Assembly (NCBI GenBank): GCA_963850255.1
Contig: CAWKLL010000024.1
Location: 372,001 to 436,000, forward strand
Origin: J054 sp963850255
Lineage (GTDB): Bacteria > Pseudomonadota > Gammaproteobacteria > Steroidobacterales > GCA-2729495
Direction of reading: 5' to 3'
Length of the DNA: 64,000 nucleotides
Shown here piece after piece: positions 19,332-28,812 of this stretch (the first letter of the stretch is position 1; each line of letters begins with the position of its first letter). The position numbers and the translations under genes were made by a program. The notes under the pieces are model-generated. The model was not told where the DNA came from. It did no database searches and worked only from the letters and a program-made list of their open reading frames with translations.

Positions 19332-22300
19332 TCAAGATTTTTTGCCTTTAGCCGGGCCGTAGCCGCCGCCGCCGGGCGTCGCGATGACCAGCATGTCACC
19401 GGCGGCAACGGCAACTTCGGCAACCGCGGGTAGCTGCTCGACGAAGCCGTCGGCTTTAACCAGCAAATTCGCACCGGGCCGACCGGGCCCGCCGCCGGCC
19501 AGTCCTGGCGCGCCGCGCCGCCGATGATTGGAGACAATTGCCGCTTGCATCGGCTGCTCGAACTCAATTGCTCGCAATAGACCGTTACCGCCTTTCCAGC
19601 GGCCGGCACCGCCGCTATTCGGGCGAATTGAGAACTCTCGCAACAGCACCGGATAGCGCAACTCGAGGATTTCCGGATCGGTAATACGTGAATTGGTCAT
19701 GTGGGTATGCACCGCGTCCGCACCGGCAAAGCCGGGCCCGGCGCCCGAGCCGCCGCCCATGGTTTCATAGTACTGATACTGCTGATTGCCAAAACTCAGG
19801 TTGTTCATGGTGCCCTGGCTGGCAGCCTGCACGCCGAATGCCGCCAGCAGTGCATTGGCAACGCATTGAGAGGTTTCGACATTGCCGGCTGCGACCGCCG
19901 CCGGTGCCAGCGGGCTGAGCAGGCTGGGTTGCGGTAAGCAAATCTCAACCGCTGCCAGGCAGCCGTCGTTCAAGGGAATGCGCTGCCTGATCAGGCAGCG
20001 CAGGCAATACAGCACCGCCGCGCGAGTTACGCCGGCTGGTGCGTTGAAATTTCCCGGACTTTGCGGCGAGCTGCCAGTGAAATCGATGCGCAGCGTTTGC
20101 CGGTCCGAACTCAGGCTGATGCTGACCTGCACCTGCTCATCGCTGTCCAGCTGCGCCAGACCCCGGCCATCCTGCAGCCCCGGGAACAACTCGCGCACAG
20201 CAGCTTCGGCATTGGCGCGGACATGTCGCATATACGCGGTTACGGCGGCTTCACCGAAGTGCTCCAACATGGCCTGTAATTGCTGCAGGCCTTTTTCATT
20301 GGCCGCCAGCTGAGCGCGCAGGTCCGCAATATTTTGCTCAGGATTGCGTGCCGGGTGGGCGCCGGTGCCCAGCCGTCGGCGTAGTTCATCGATGCGCAAT
20401 TGGCCGTCGCGCACCAGCGGAAACGGTTCGCAGCGCAGACCTTCTTCGTCAATATGCCGGCTGCTGGCCGGCATGGAGCCGGGGCTGATGCCGCCGACGT
20501 CGGCATGATGCGCCCGGCAGGCCACCAGGAATCGAATCTCTTCACCGCGCTGATCAAATAAAGGTGTCACCACGGTAATGTCGGGCAAATGCGTGCCGCC
20601 GTGGTAGGGATCATTCAACAGCCAGCTGTCGCCGGGCTGGATTGCATTACTGGCCAGTACCGCTTGCACACTGGTGCCCATGGAACCCAGGTGCACCGGA
20701 ATATGCGGCGCGTTGGCGATCAGCCGGCCGTCTGCATCGAACAGGGCGCAGGAAAAATCGCGGCGCTCCTTGATATTTACAGAGTGTGCTGTGTTCTCCA
20801 GCACCGCGCCCATCTGCTCCGCAATATTCACGAAGTGGTTGTTGAAAACCTCCAGCAACACCGGGTCTGCGTCGGCGCTGATGACCGCCTCTGTGCTTTG
20901 CTCACAGCGGGTCAAGACCAGGCGATGTTGATCGTCCAGCTGCAATTGCCAGCCTGGTTCAAGGACCACCGTATTGGTTTCGTCGACGATCAGGGCGGGT
21001 CCCCGCAGCAGGGTTTCGACGCTCAGTTGTTCGCGCTGCCAGAGTTCTGCGCTAGCCCAGCGGCCGTCAACAAACAGTCGGGTCTGTTGCGGCGTTTGCC
21101 GGGTATTCGTCGGCGCTGATGGCAATGCTGTCGCGTTGTCGAGCTGAGCGCCGACTACCGTGACACGCATGGAGTCAACGCGTAATTCATCCTCGCTGCC
21201 GGCAAAGCCAAAGCGGCGCAAGTGCGCGGCCCGGAAGGCGTCGGCGGTTTCGGCGAGACTATCCTGCCAGTCAATGGCCAGGCTGGTATCGGTGCCTTCA
21301 AGACGCACGGCCAGTGTCGTTTCCACCCGCATGTCTGCCTGCCTGATGCCCTGACCGGACAGTTTCGCCTGGCCTTCGCTGGCCAGCTTCTCGCGCGTTG
21401 CCTTGAGTATGTCGACCTGGGTTTCTGTAAGCGGAACATCCAGGCTGGCCTGGGCATAGCTGCTGAGCGTCGCCATGCCGATGCCGTAAGCGGATAGCAG
21501 ACCTGCCAGCGGATGGATGACGACGCGTTGCAGTCCCAGCGCATCGGCCACTCGGCAGGCCTGTTGCCCGGCGGCGCCGCCAAAGCAGCACAGGGTGAAG
21601 TCCGCCGGGTCATAGCCGCGTTGAATAGACACCGTCTTGATCGCATTCGCCATGTTGTCCACGGCGACACGAATAAAGCCTTCGGCGACGGACTCGGGAC
21701 TCCAGTGTTTGCCGCTGGTCTGGCTGATTTTTTTCGCCAGTGCCTCAAAGCCGGCTTGTGCGGCTTCCGCATCTGGCCCCTGATCCCCCGCAGGGCCGAA
21801 CACGGCCGGAAAATTTGTCGCGTTGAGCCGCCCCAGGATCAGATTCGCGTCGGTCACGGTCAAGGGACCGTCATTACGGTAGCAGCGAGGGCCTGGCTGT
21901 GCCCCGGCGGATTCAGGCCCGACCTGAAAGCGTCCGGCAGAAAATTTGAGTATTGAGCCGCCGCCCGCAGCGATGGTGTGGATGCGGATCATCGGTGCGC
22001 GCAGGCGCACACCGGCAATTTCCGTTTCAGTAACCCGTTCGAACTCTCCCGCGTATAGCGATACGTCGGTGGATGTGCCGCCCATATCGAAACCGATGAG
22101 GCGCTGTTCACCGATGCCGGCGCAGGCCGAGACCATGCCGACAACGCCGCCAGCGGGCCCGGACAGCACGCTGTCCTTGCCCTGGAAATCAGTCGGCGCC
22201 ACCAGACCGCCATTGCTTTGCATAAACAGCAGACGCTCTGCCTGTACGCCGGCCACGGTCAGGGCTGCCTGCAGCTTCTCTATGTAGGCTTGCAGGACCG

Positions 22301-22940
22301 GCGATAGATAGGCGTCGGCCAGGGTTGTATCCGCGCGGCTGATAAATTTGATCAGCGGGCTGGTGAGATGTGAAACGGAAACCTGTGTGAAGCCAGTCTC
22401 AGCAGCGATTTCGGCTGCGATCTGTTCGTGCCGGGGATAGCGATAGGCGTGTAGAAAACAGATGGCGACGGCGCGCAGACCACGCGCATAGGCCGCTTCC
22501 AGGTCGCTGCGCAGTTGTTCCTGGTTCAGGGCTTGCAGGCAGCGGCCATCAGCTGCCAGGCGTTCTTCGACGGCCAGCACTTCCTGATAAAGCATCTCGG
22601 GCCGGCGAATATCCAGTGCAAACAAGTCCGGCCGATCCTGATAGGCAATGCGTAACGCGTCTTTAAATCCGGCAGTAATCAGCAGTGCCGTTGGCTCGCC
22701 GCGACGCTCCAGCAGCGCATTGGTGGCCACCGTGGTGCCCATTTTGATCGCTTCGATGTGCGGCTTGCCGGAGCTGTCTGCAAGTACGCTGAGGATCCCC
22801 GCCACGGCTGCATCCTGATACTGGCCGGGATTGTCTGACAGTAGTTTGCGGCTGGTCAGCCGCCCATCCGGGTGGCGCGCGAGAATATCGGTGAATGTGC
22901 CGCCGCGGTCGATCCAGAATTGCCAACCTCGTGCGGACAT
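19332..22940 (-). CDS. Fused hydantoinase A/B protein, 5-oxoprolinase type
   Basis: Probably ATP-dependent opening of 5-oxoproline to glutamate. The 1202-residue chain joins HyuA (about residues 1-690) and HyuB (about 700-1200), as in eukaryotic-type 5-oxoprolinase. HyuA shows DRGGTFTDI at the start, MGTTVATNALLER, SGPAGGVVGM and FDMGGTSTDVS (actin-like ATPase motifs). HyuB shows FVNIAEQMGAVLENTAHSVN, HLGSMG, and a Gly-rich tail (GAPGLAGGGPGRPG). The ATG at 22940 fits the family start; an upstream extension to 23015 is unlikely. Related hydantoinases act on other cyclic amides, so the substrate is inferred. It lies 46 bases upstream of the SLC13 gene on the same strand, which hints at a shared transcript. 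Confidence 0.9.
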   Translation of the reverse strand: MSARGWQFWIDRGGTFTDILARHPDGRLTSRKLLSDNPGQYQDAAVAGILSVLADSSGKPHIEAIKMGTTVATNALLERRGEPTALLITAGFKDALRIAYQDRPDLFALDIRRPEMLYQEVLAVEERLAADGRCLQALNQEQLRSDLEAAYARGLRAVAICFLHAYRYPRHEQIAAEIAAETGFTQVSVSHLTSPLIKFISRADTTLADAYLSPVLQAYIEKLQAALTVAGVQAERLLFMQSNGGLVAPTDFQGKDSVLSGPAGGVVGMVSACAGIGEQRLIGFDMGGTSTDVSLYAGEFERVTETEIAGVRLRAPMIRIHTIAAGGGSILKFSAGRFQVGPESAGAQPGPRCYRNDGPLTVTDANLILGRLNATNFPAVFGPAGDQGPDAEAAQAGFEALAKKISQTSGKHWSPESVAEGFIRVAVDNMANAIKTVSIQRGYDPADFTLCCFGGAAGQQACRVADALGLQRVVIHPLAGLLSAYGIGMATLSSYAQASLDVPLTETQVDILKATREKLASEGQAKLSGQGIRQADMRVETTLAVRLEGTDTSLAIDWQDSLAETADAFRAAHLRRFGFAGSEDELRVDSMRVTVVGAQLDNATALPSAPTNTRQTPQQTRLFVDGRWASAELWQREQLSVETLLRGPALIVDETNTVVLEPGWQLQLDDQHRLVLTRCEQSTEAVISADADPVLLEVFNNHFVNIAEQMGAVLENTAHSVNIKERRDFSCALFDADGRLIANAPHIPVHLGSMGTSVQAVLASNAIQPGDSWLLNDPYHGGTHLPDITVVTPLFDQRGEEIRFLVACRAHHADVGGISPGSMPASSRHIDEEGLRCEPFPLVRDGQLRIDELRRRLGTGAHPARNPEQNIADLRAQLAANEKGLQQLQAMLEHFGEAAVTAYMRHVRANAEAAVRELFPGLQDGRGLAQLDSDEQVQVSISLSSDRQTLRIDFTGSSPQSPGNFNAPAGVTRAAVLYCLRCLIRQRIPLNDGCLAAVEICLPQPSLLSPLAPAAVAAGNVETSQCVANALLAAFGVQAASQGTMNNLSFGNQQYQYYETMGGGSGAGPGFAGADAVHTHMTNSRITDPEILELRYPVLLREFSIRPNSGGAGRWKGGNGLLRAIEFEQPMQAAIVSNHRRRGAPGLAGGGPGRPGANLLVKADGFVEQLPAVAEVAVAAGDMLVIATPGGGGYGPAKGKKS

Positions 22941-22974
22941 CGGCGCTAATGTAGCATCCTGTGCCTGGCAAGCC

Positions 22975-23361
22975 ATGCGAAAACTGTCTGAAAAGTCACC
23001 CGCCCGTCGCCGCATCCTGCAAATGCTCGCGGCTGTGCCTTATGGGCGTGTTGCCAGCTATGGGCAGATTGCTGAGCTGGCCGGATTGCCGCGCGGCGCC
23101 CGTCTGGTTGCCGCCGTATTGCGCAGCGAGGGTGCGGAGTCGGGAATTCCCTGGCACCGCGTGCTCAATGCCAGTGGTTGCGTGGCCATTCCCCGCGATA
23201 ACCCGGCCCGTGCCGAGCAGATTAGTCGCTTGCGCGACGAGGCTGTCCTGGTGCTGCGCGGTCGCGTAGATCTGCGGCGCTTTGGCTGGCAGCCGGATCT
23301 TGATGAGTTGTTGTGGGGTCAGGGCGGTCAGGACCCCGGCTCGCTGGGGCGCAGATCGTGA
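22975..23361 (+). CDS. Alkyltransferase-like protein (ATL, MGMT family without active cysteine)
   Basis: A 128-residue DNA-binding protein of the MGMT fold. It has the helix-turn-helix stretch VPYGRVASYGQIAELAGLP and the recognition pattern GARLVAAVLR, but the alkyl-acceptor motif PCHRV reads PWHRV, so the reactive cysteine is a tryptophan. Such ATL proteins bind O6-alkylguanine, flip the base out and pass the lesion to nucleotide excision repair. The ATG at 22975 is 34 bases from the divergent 5-oxoprolinase start. The stop overlaps the next gene's GTG (GTGA), so the two are coupled. Confidence 0.9.
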   Translation: MRKLSEKSPARRRILQMLAAVPYGRVASYGQIAELAGLPRGARLVAAVLRSEGAESGIPWHRVLNASGCVAIPRDNPARAEQISRLRDEAVLVLRGRVDLRRFGWQPDLDELLWGQGGQDPGSLGRRS

Positions 23362-23876
23362 GCCGCAACAAGTCGGCGCTGGTCTTTTCGCATGGCCAGG
23401 AGAGTGGGCCCTGGGGCAGCAAGATCCGCGCCATGGCGGAGATTGGTCGGCGCGCCGGTCTGCCGGTGGAATCGATTGATTATCAGGGTATCGCTGATCC
23501 CATGCGACGGGTCGAAAAATTACTCGACTATGCGCGCGATTTATCGCAACCGCCTTTGCTGGTGGGCAGCAGTATGGGCGGTTTCGTTGCGCTGGCAGCG
23601 GCTGCCAGGATTCCGGTGCGCGGTCTGTTCCTGCTGGCGCCGGCGCTGTATTTGCCGGGTTACGAAGAGCATTTGCCTGCGCCGGCTCCCGACTGTCCGA
23701 CGACCATCGTGCACGGTTGGCGGGATGAGGTGGTGCCATGCACCGGCAGCATCCGCTGGGCAGAAAAAACCCGTGCGCGTTTATTGCTGGTGGATGGTGA
23801 CCATCGGCTAAAGTCGCAGATCGACTTCATCAAACGTCAGCTCAGTGCCCTGATCGACGAACTGGAGGTGAGCTAG
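23358..23876 (+). CDS. Small alpha/beta hydrolase (YqiA-like fold)
   Basis: A 172-residue hydrolase with the compact alpha/beta fold. Seen are LVFSHGQESGPWG (oxyanion side), the nucleophile elbow GSSMGGF near residue 70, the acid in GWRDEVVP and the histidine in VDGDHRL, forming a plausible Ser-Asp-His triad. It resembles small esterases of the YqiA type; the substrate is unknown. The GTG at 23358 overlaps the stop of the ATL gene. The stop shares the palindrome CTAG with the convergent glk gene. Confidence 0.82.
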   Translation: MSRNKSALVFSHGQESGPWGSKIRAMAEIGRRAGLPVESIDYQGIADPMRRVEKLLDYARDLSQPPLLVGSSMGGFVALAAAARIPVRGLFLLAPALYLPGYEEHLPAPAPDCPTTIVHGWRDEVVPCTGSIRWAEKTRARLLLVDGDHRLKSQIDFIKRQLSALIDELEVS

Positions 23877-24808
23877 TTTTGCTGGCGGGACCAGGCCGCC
23901 AGCCCTGCCAGTGTCTGGTCGGGCGCGGTGATCACCAGGCTGGGAATATTGCGCAGATAGTCGGCATAGCGGCCTTTGGCTTCGAAGCGCTGCCGAAACG
24001 CAGAGCGCAGAAAAACCTCGCGGTAGCGGGGCACGATGCCGCCGCCAATGTAAACGCCGCCGAAGGCGCCAAAGGTCAGGGCGAGATTACCGGCTGTCGC
24101 CCCGAGCAGGGAGAACATCAGCTCCAGACTGGCCAGCGCGCGCGGTTCGCCTGAAGTTGCCAGGCTGCCAATCCCGGCTGCATCAACGCCGCTCTCGCCG
24201 TGCAGGAAAGCGTGGATCAGCTCCAGGCCGGGTCCCGAAATCAGTCTCTCGGCGGAGCAGTGACCATATTTCCTGGCGCAGTCGGCAATTAAACTGGCTT
24301 CAGTTTCTGTGCTCGCGGACAAGGATACATGCCCGCCTTCGCCGCTGACGGCATGCCATCCGCCGGCGCTCCAGACCAGCCCGGCGACGCCCAGTCCGGT
24401 GCCCGGGCCCAGTACCACGCAATTTTGCTCTGCGAAAGCCTGTCCGCCGCCGCACTGCAGGACCTGGTCGTCGCCAAGTTGCGGCAAAGCGTGGGCCAGC
24501 GCGGCGAAATCGTTTAACAAGTCGACGCGCTGCAAACTCAGCTCACGGGCCAGTTCCACGCTGCTTAACTGCCAGTTGATGTTGAGCATTTGCACTGCTG
24601 AGTCGCGCACCGGTCCGGCCACCGCCAGCACTGCCGACTGTGGCCGTTGCTCATCGGCATAGCTTTCCAGGTATTTTTTCAGCACCGCCGCAGGCGCGTC
24701 GAAGTCCGCATTTTGATAATAGCGAACCTGGGACGGGGTGACGTCACCGGGCTCAAGCATTGCGCAGCGGCTATTGGTGCCGCCGATGTCTGCGAGCAGG
24801 GTTCGCAT
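23873..24808 (-). CDS. glk: Glucokinase
   Basis: ATP-dependent phosphorylation of glucose to glucose 6-phosphate in the cytoplasm. At 311 residues it has the proteobacterial Glk length. The phosphate-binding motif LLADIGGTNSRCAML opens the protein; LNDFAALAHALP, GPGTGLGVAGL and SGEGGHVSL follow, and YIGGGIVPR is near the end. It is the last gene of the trehalose operon, and its ATG overlaps the otsA stop. In this place it would capture glucose released from trehalose by the GH15 enzyme and return it to the hexose phosphate pool. Confidence 0.95.
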   Translation of the reverse strand: MRTLLADIGGTNSRCAMLEPGDVTPSQVRYYQNADFDAPAAVLKKYLESYADEQRPQSAVLAVAGPVRDSAVQMLNINWQLSSVELARELSLQRVDLLNDFAALAHALPQLGDDQVLQCGGGQAFAEQNCVVLGPGTGLGVAGLVWSAGGWHAVSGEGGHVSLSASTETEASLIADCARKYGHCSAERLISGPGLELIHAFLHGESGVDAAGIGSLATSGEPRALASLELMFSLLGATAGNLALTFGAFGGVYIGGGIVPRYREVFLRSAFRQRFEAKGRYADYLRNIPSLVITAPDQTLAGLAAWSRQQN

Positions 24809-26199
24809 CAGCGCCGCTCGCTATCTTGCCTGGCGGCCAGCAGGGCATCCATGAATCGGGTGCGCCAGGCGGTGATGTCATTGCGGCGCAGTACTTTCAA
24901 CATGCCAGCATGACGTTCGCGTCGTTCTCCGGCGGGCATACTAAGTGCCTTGTGGATGCCGTCGGCCACCCCGTCAATGTCGTAGGGGTTTACCAGTACG
25001 GCATCGGTCAGTTCGTGCGCCGCCCCGGCCAATTCCGAAAGTACCAGCACGCCCGGATCTTCGATGGGCTGTGCGGCGACAAACTCTTTCGCTACCAGGT
25101 TCATACCGTCACGTACCGGAGTGACCAGGCCAACGGAAGCTTCGCGGAAAAATGCCATCAGCGTGGGTCGATCGAAGGCGCGATTGAGATAGCGAATCGG
25201 CACCCAGTCAATATCGGCATAGTTGCCGTTGATCATGCCGGCCTGTTGTTCCAGGGCTTCGCGAATCTCGCCATAAGCACGCACGCCGGAGCGGGTAGCC
25301 GGGGCAATCTGGATATAAGACACCTGGTTGCGATTTGCCGGATAGTTTTCCAGCAGCCTTTCGAAGGCACGAAAGCGTTCCTCCAGACCCTTGCTGTAGT
25401 CAAGTCGGTCGACACCTATCAGTAGCTGGCGGCCGTGCAGGTGCCGGACCATCCGCTTGACGTTGTCGCCGCGTCCCGTTTCCACGGCCAGTGCCTGGCA
25501 ATTATCGACATCAACGCCGATTGGGAAAACGTCGGCCTTCAAGCCGCGTGGCCTTGCCAGTCGGCGCTCTGCGTCTTCAGGTCCGCCAAGCTCGCGTTCG
25601 CCGATAGCCTCGTTGAAAGCGCGCAGATCCCGTTGCGTATGAAAACCCAGTACGTCGTAAGCGCACATGGCGCGTAGTAACTGCCGGTAGACGGGCAGCA
25701 CGCGCAGCATCTCGATATCAGGGAAGGGGACGTGCATGAAGAAGCCGATGGGCTGAGTCACGCCAGCCCTGCGCAGCTCCGAAGCCAGCGGAATCAGGTG
25801 ATAGTCGTGAACCCAGATGACATCGTCCGGCTGCAGCAGCGGTATGAGCTTGCGGGCAAACAGCGCATTAACCCGACGGTATTCATCAAACTCACGTCGA
25901 TCAAAACGAAAAAAGCCCAGCAAGTAATGGCAGATAGGCCATAGAGACGTATTGGCAAAGCCGTTGTAATAGAGTTCGTAGGAGCGCTGGTTCAGTTCAA
26001 TGGTGGCGTAGGTGATCCTGCCGTCCTGTTCCAGAACGGGGTCGGCGGGTTCGCTGCGCGTGGTCTTGCCGTTCCAGCCGAACCACAGTCCGCCGTATTC
26101 CTGCAGTGCCGCGAGCACACCAACAGCCAGCCCACCCGCTGAACGCGCCCCGCCCTTTGGTCGGGCGACGCGATTGGAAACCACGACCAGCCGGGTCAC
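24808..26199 (-). CDS. otsA: Trehalose-6-phosphate synthase
   Basis: Joins UDP-glucose (or another NDP-glucose) and glucose 6-phosphate to give trehalose 6-phosphate. The 463-residue GT20 enzyme shows VVSNRVA at the start, WVHDYHLIPL, the sugar-nucleotide segment GVDRLDYSKGLEER and RDGMNLVAKEF near the end. Third gene of a four-gene set with overlapping ends (26196-26199 with GH15, 24808 with glk). Trehalose usually serves as an osmolyte and stress protectant. Confidence 0.95.
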   Translation of the reverse strand: MTRLVVVSNRVARPKGGARSAGGLAVGVLAALQEYGGLWFGWNGKTTRSEPADPVLEQDGRITYATIELNQRSYELYYNGFANTSLWPICHYLLGFFRFDRREFDEYRRVNALFARKLIPLLQPDDVIWVHDYHLIPLASELRRAGVTQPIGFFMHVPFPDIEMLRVLPVYRQLLRAMCAYDVLGFHTQRDLRAFNEAIGERELGGPEDAERRLARPRGLKADVFPIGVDVDNCQALAVETGRGDNVKRMVRHLHGRQLLIGVDRLDYSKGLEERFRAFERLLENYPANRNQVSYIQIAPATRSGVRAYGEIREALEQQAGMINGNYADIDWVPIRYLNRAFDRPTLMAFFREASVGLVTPVRDGMNLVAKEFVAAQPIEDPGVLVLSELAGAAHELTDAVLVNPYDIDGVADGIHKALSMPAGERRERHAGMLKVLRRNDITAWRTRFMDALLAARQDSERR

Positions 26200-27974
26200 A
26201 GCCCATCCTCCCAGTCACAACTGAGTCGCCTTGCCGCGTGAATGATGCCTACCATGCTGTAAGTCTGGGGGAAGTTGCCCCACAACTCGCCGCTTTCGGG
26301 ATTCAGGTCCTCAGACAGCAGGCCCAATGAATTTCGACAGCTCAACATGTTCTCGAACAGTTCGCGGGCCTCGTCGCGTCGCCCGGCATGAGCCAGCGCA
26401 TCGATGTACCAGAAGGTGCAGATGTTGAACGCGTTTTCCGGGTGACCGAAGTCGTCGGCAGCGTGATAACGCATCAGGTGGTCGCCATGCCGCAGCTCCG
26501 CTTCGATGGCTTTAAGCGTGCCCAGGAAACGCGGATCATCGCCGGGCAAAAAGCTCAGGCTCGGAATCATTAGCAGGCTCGCATCGAGTTCCGGGAAGCC
26601 GAAAGCATCAGTAAAGGTACCGCGATCAGCATCCCATGCCTTGCTGCAGATTTCCTTATGCATGTGCTCGGCAATATCGCGCCAGTGCTTGGCGCGTGCA
26701 TCAATGCCCAGGTGTCGGGCGATCTTGGCCAGGCGGTCGCAGGCAGCCCAGCACATGATGCTGGAGAAAGTGTGTACGCGTTTGCGGCCACGATACTCCC
26801 AGATCCCTGCATCGGGTTGATCGTAGAGCGCCGCGGCTCGCGCGCCCAGCTGTTCCAGTCGATCAAAGTTAGCCTCGCCGCCGGGCTGCGACAGGCGGCG
26901 ATCGAAGAAGTACTGGGTCGCGGACAGCACTACAGCGCCGTAAACATCATTCTGCACCTGCTCATAGGCCTGGTTGCCAACGCGCACCGGACCCATGCCA
27001 CGATAGCCGCGCAGGCTGTCGACGCTGCGCTCGGTGAGATCAGCGCTGCCGATGAGGCTGTAAACCGGTTGCAGCTTGTCGTCGCCATCAAAGGACACGT
27101 TCAGCATGTAGCGCAGATAGGCTTCCATAGTCTTGGTAGCGCCCAGGCTGTTCAGCGCCTGAACGGTAAAGTAACTGTCGCGTAACCAGCAGTATCGATA
27201 GTCCCAGTTACGGCCACTATGGGGTGCCTCCGGAATAGAGGTTGTCATCGCCGCGATGACAGCGCCCGTGTCTTCAAAAGTGCAGAGTTTCAGTGTTATG
27301 GCCGCGCGAATCACGGCTTCCTGCCATTCGAAGGGTATCGCGAGGCCGCGTACCCATGAATCCCAGTAGCTGCGCGTCTGGCCGAAATGATCGCGCGCAA
27401 TGCTGGCCGGTGACTCGGGTAAAGACTCATCCACGCCCACTATCAGGTGGCGCGGTGCGGTGAGTACAAAGCTTTGCTCTTCCATGATGCCATTTAGAGA
27501 AATGTCGGTGGTCACCCTGATCACCGAGTCCGGCAGAACAAAACGAATATGATTGCTGCCGTGTGTGAGCTGCGGGGCGCTCTTGCCATACTCGCCGGCT
27601 GGGCGAATGCGCACGCGAATGCGCGGCCAGCCTGCCACGGGAGTCAGGCTGCGAATTAGCATCACAGGATGATAATTCCTCTCGAATAGCTGAAAGCGTG
27701 GCGCATAATCGGTGATTTTCAGTGCATTGCCGTGGCTGTCATACAAGGTCGTTTCGAGAATCGGCGTATTGCGAATATATTTTTGCTCGGAGTGGGAGAA
27801 GTCCACCAGTTCTATTTCATAGATCCCCAGGTTCTTCTCCACAGGCTCGAGCAGCCTGCAAAAGGCTGGATTGCCATCAAAGCGTGGCAAACAGGCCCAG
27901 ACCATGCGCGCTTGAGCATCGATCAATGCGCCGATCTGGCAATTGCCGATTACCGCGAGTTCTAGCGAGTTCAT
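26196..27974 (-). CDS. Glycoside hydrolase family 15 (glucoamylase/trehalase type)
   Basis: A 592-residue GH15 enzyme with an N-terminal beta domain (ICN-type start, about residues 1-230) and an (alpha/alpha)6 barrel. Family marks are NWDYRYCWLRDSYF, the acid region PENAFNICTFWYIDAL and the base region LLSEDLNPESGELWGNFPQTYS. There is no signal peptide, so it is cytoplasmic. GH15 members cleave alpha-glucosides such as maltodextrin or trehalose. Its position between otsB and otsA, overlapping both by four bases, makes trehalose the likeliest substrate, but that is inference. Confidence 0.9.
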   Translation of the reverse strand: MNSLELAVIGNCQIGALIDAQARMVWACLPRFDGNPAFCRLLEPVEKNLGIYEIELVDFSHSEQKYIRNTPILETTLYDSHGNALKITDYAPRFQLFERNYHPVMLIRSLTPVAGWPRIRVRIRPAGEYGKSAPQLTHGSNHIRFVLPDSVIRVTTDISLNGIMEEQSFVLTAPRHLIVGVDESLPESPASIARDHFGQTRSYWDSWVRGLAIPFEWQEAVIRAAITLKLCTFEDTGAVIAAMTTSIPEAPHSGRNWDYRYCWLRDSYFTVQALNSLGATKTMEAYLRYMLNVSFDGDDKLQPVYSLIGSADLTERSVDSLRGYRGMGPVRVGNQAYEQVQNDVYGAVVLSATQYFFDRRLSQPGGEANFDRLEQLGARAAALYDQPDAGIWEYRGRKRVHTFSSIMCWAACDRLAKIARHLGIDARAKHWRDIAEHMHKEICSKAWDADRGTFTDAFGFPELDASLLMIPSLSFLPGDDPRFLGTLKAIEAELRHGDHLMRYHAADDFGHPENAFNICTFWYIDALAHAGRRDEARELFENMLSCRNSLGLLSEDLNPESGELWGNFPQTYSMVGIIHAARRLSCDWEDGL

Positions 27975-28735
27975 TCCGTAGAGGGTTCCTTTGCCGATGC
28001 AACAGGTTTCAGCCAGCGTCGTACCGCTTCGACGTCCGCCAGCTGATATTTCGCTTGTGACGGCCAGTCTGGTTCGCCGACAAAGACTGACCAGCCCTGC
28101 AATTGATTAACCGCGGCAAAACCCGCCTCGTCCGTCACATCGTCACCGAAAAACAGCGGTCTGCGGCCAGCGAAAGGTGGCTGGGTCATCAGTGTGCTGA
28201 TGGCCTGACCCTTGTCGCCCTGGCTGGGACGCAGCTCCATCACCATCTTGCCGGGCTGCAGGCGAAATTCCTCCCCTAATTCCTCCAGCAAGGCGGCGGT
28301 TACCGTGTGCACGTACTCAGCTAATTCTGGCGCCTGACGATAGTGTACGGCGGCGCTCTCGCCTTTGTATTCAAGCAGCAGTTCGGGGTGCTCTGCGGCC
28401 AGCTCGTCGAGCCGAATGCGCACCGATTCCGGCATTACCTGCCCGGAGACACTGAGTACCTCAGCGTCGGCGCGCGGGCGCAGCTCAAGGCCGTGGATCC
28501 CGGCGCTGGCCAGGCGCAGCGGCGCTAGCAGTTGGTCAAGATCGGCAATGCTGCGCCCGGAAACTATTGCCAGTGCGCCATTCAGCCGCTTTTGTGCGCC
28601 TGCCAGCAGGCTGCGCAGGTCGTCCGATATCGCGACCAGTTCCGGACGCGCGGCGATTTCCACCAGGGTCCCGTCCAGGTCAAAGAACAGGGCGGTATCG
28701 ACCAGGTCAGGGATTGGCGGTGAAGTTCGGGACAT
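27971..28735 (-). CDS. otsB: Trehalose-6-phosphate phosphatase
   Basis: Removes phosphate from trehalose 6-phosphate to give trehalose. The 254-residue protein is a HAD-family phosphatase: FFDLDGTLVEIA near residue 17 (nucleophile Asp), IVSGRS, and the Mg-binding FFGDDVTDEAGF near residue 200. First gene of the operon otsB-GH15-otsA-glk. Only about 50 bases separate its ATG from the U-run of a strong terminator upstream, and no good ribosome site is seen, so how the operon is started is open: a promoter squeezed into those 50 bases (a weak TTGCAA/TATGGT pair at about 28742-28769) or read-through from upstream. Confidence 0.94.
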   Translation of the reverse strand: MSRTSPPIPDLVDTALFFDLDGTLVEIAARPELVAISDDLRSLLAGAQKRLNGALAIVSGRSIADLDQLLAPLRLASAGIHGLELRPRADAEVLSVSGQVMPESVRIRLDELAAEHPELLLEYKGESAAVHYRQAPELAEYVHTVTAALLEELGEEFRLQPGKMVMELRPSQGDKGQAISTLMTQPPFAGRRPLFFGDDVTDEAGFAAVNQLQGWSVFVGEPDWPSQAKYQLADVEAVRRWLKPVASAKEPSTE

Positions 28736-28785
28736 GCCGAGACCATACCGTCGCTTGCGCAGATTGCAATGCGTTCCGGCCAGGC

Positions 28786-28812
28786 AAAAAAAACCGCCCC
28801 GGAGGGGCGGTT
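28786..28812 (-). terminator. Strong rho-independent terminator upstream of otsB
   Basis: On the minus strand, arms AACCGCCCC and GGGGCGGTT form a 9-base-pair stem with a 3-base loop (TCC), followed directly by a run of eight T. It would stop transcription coming from the right, before otsB. No gene ends here, which is the reason to look for a small RNA or an attenuated leader to its right. Confidence 0.9.
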
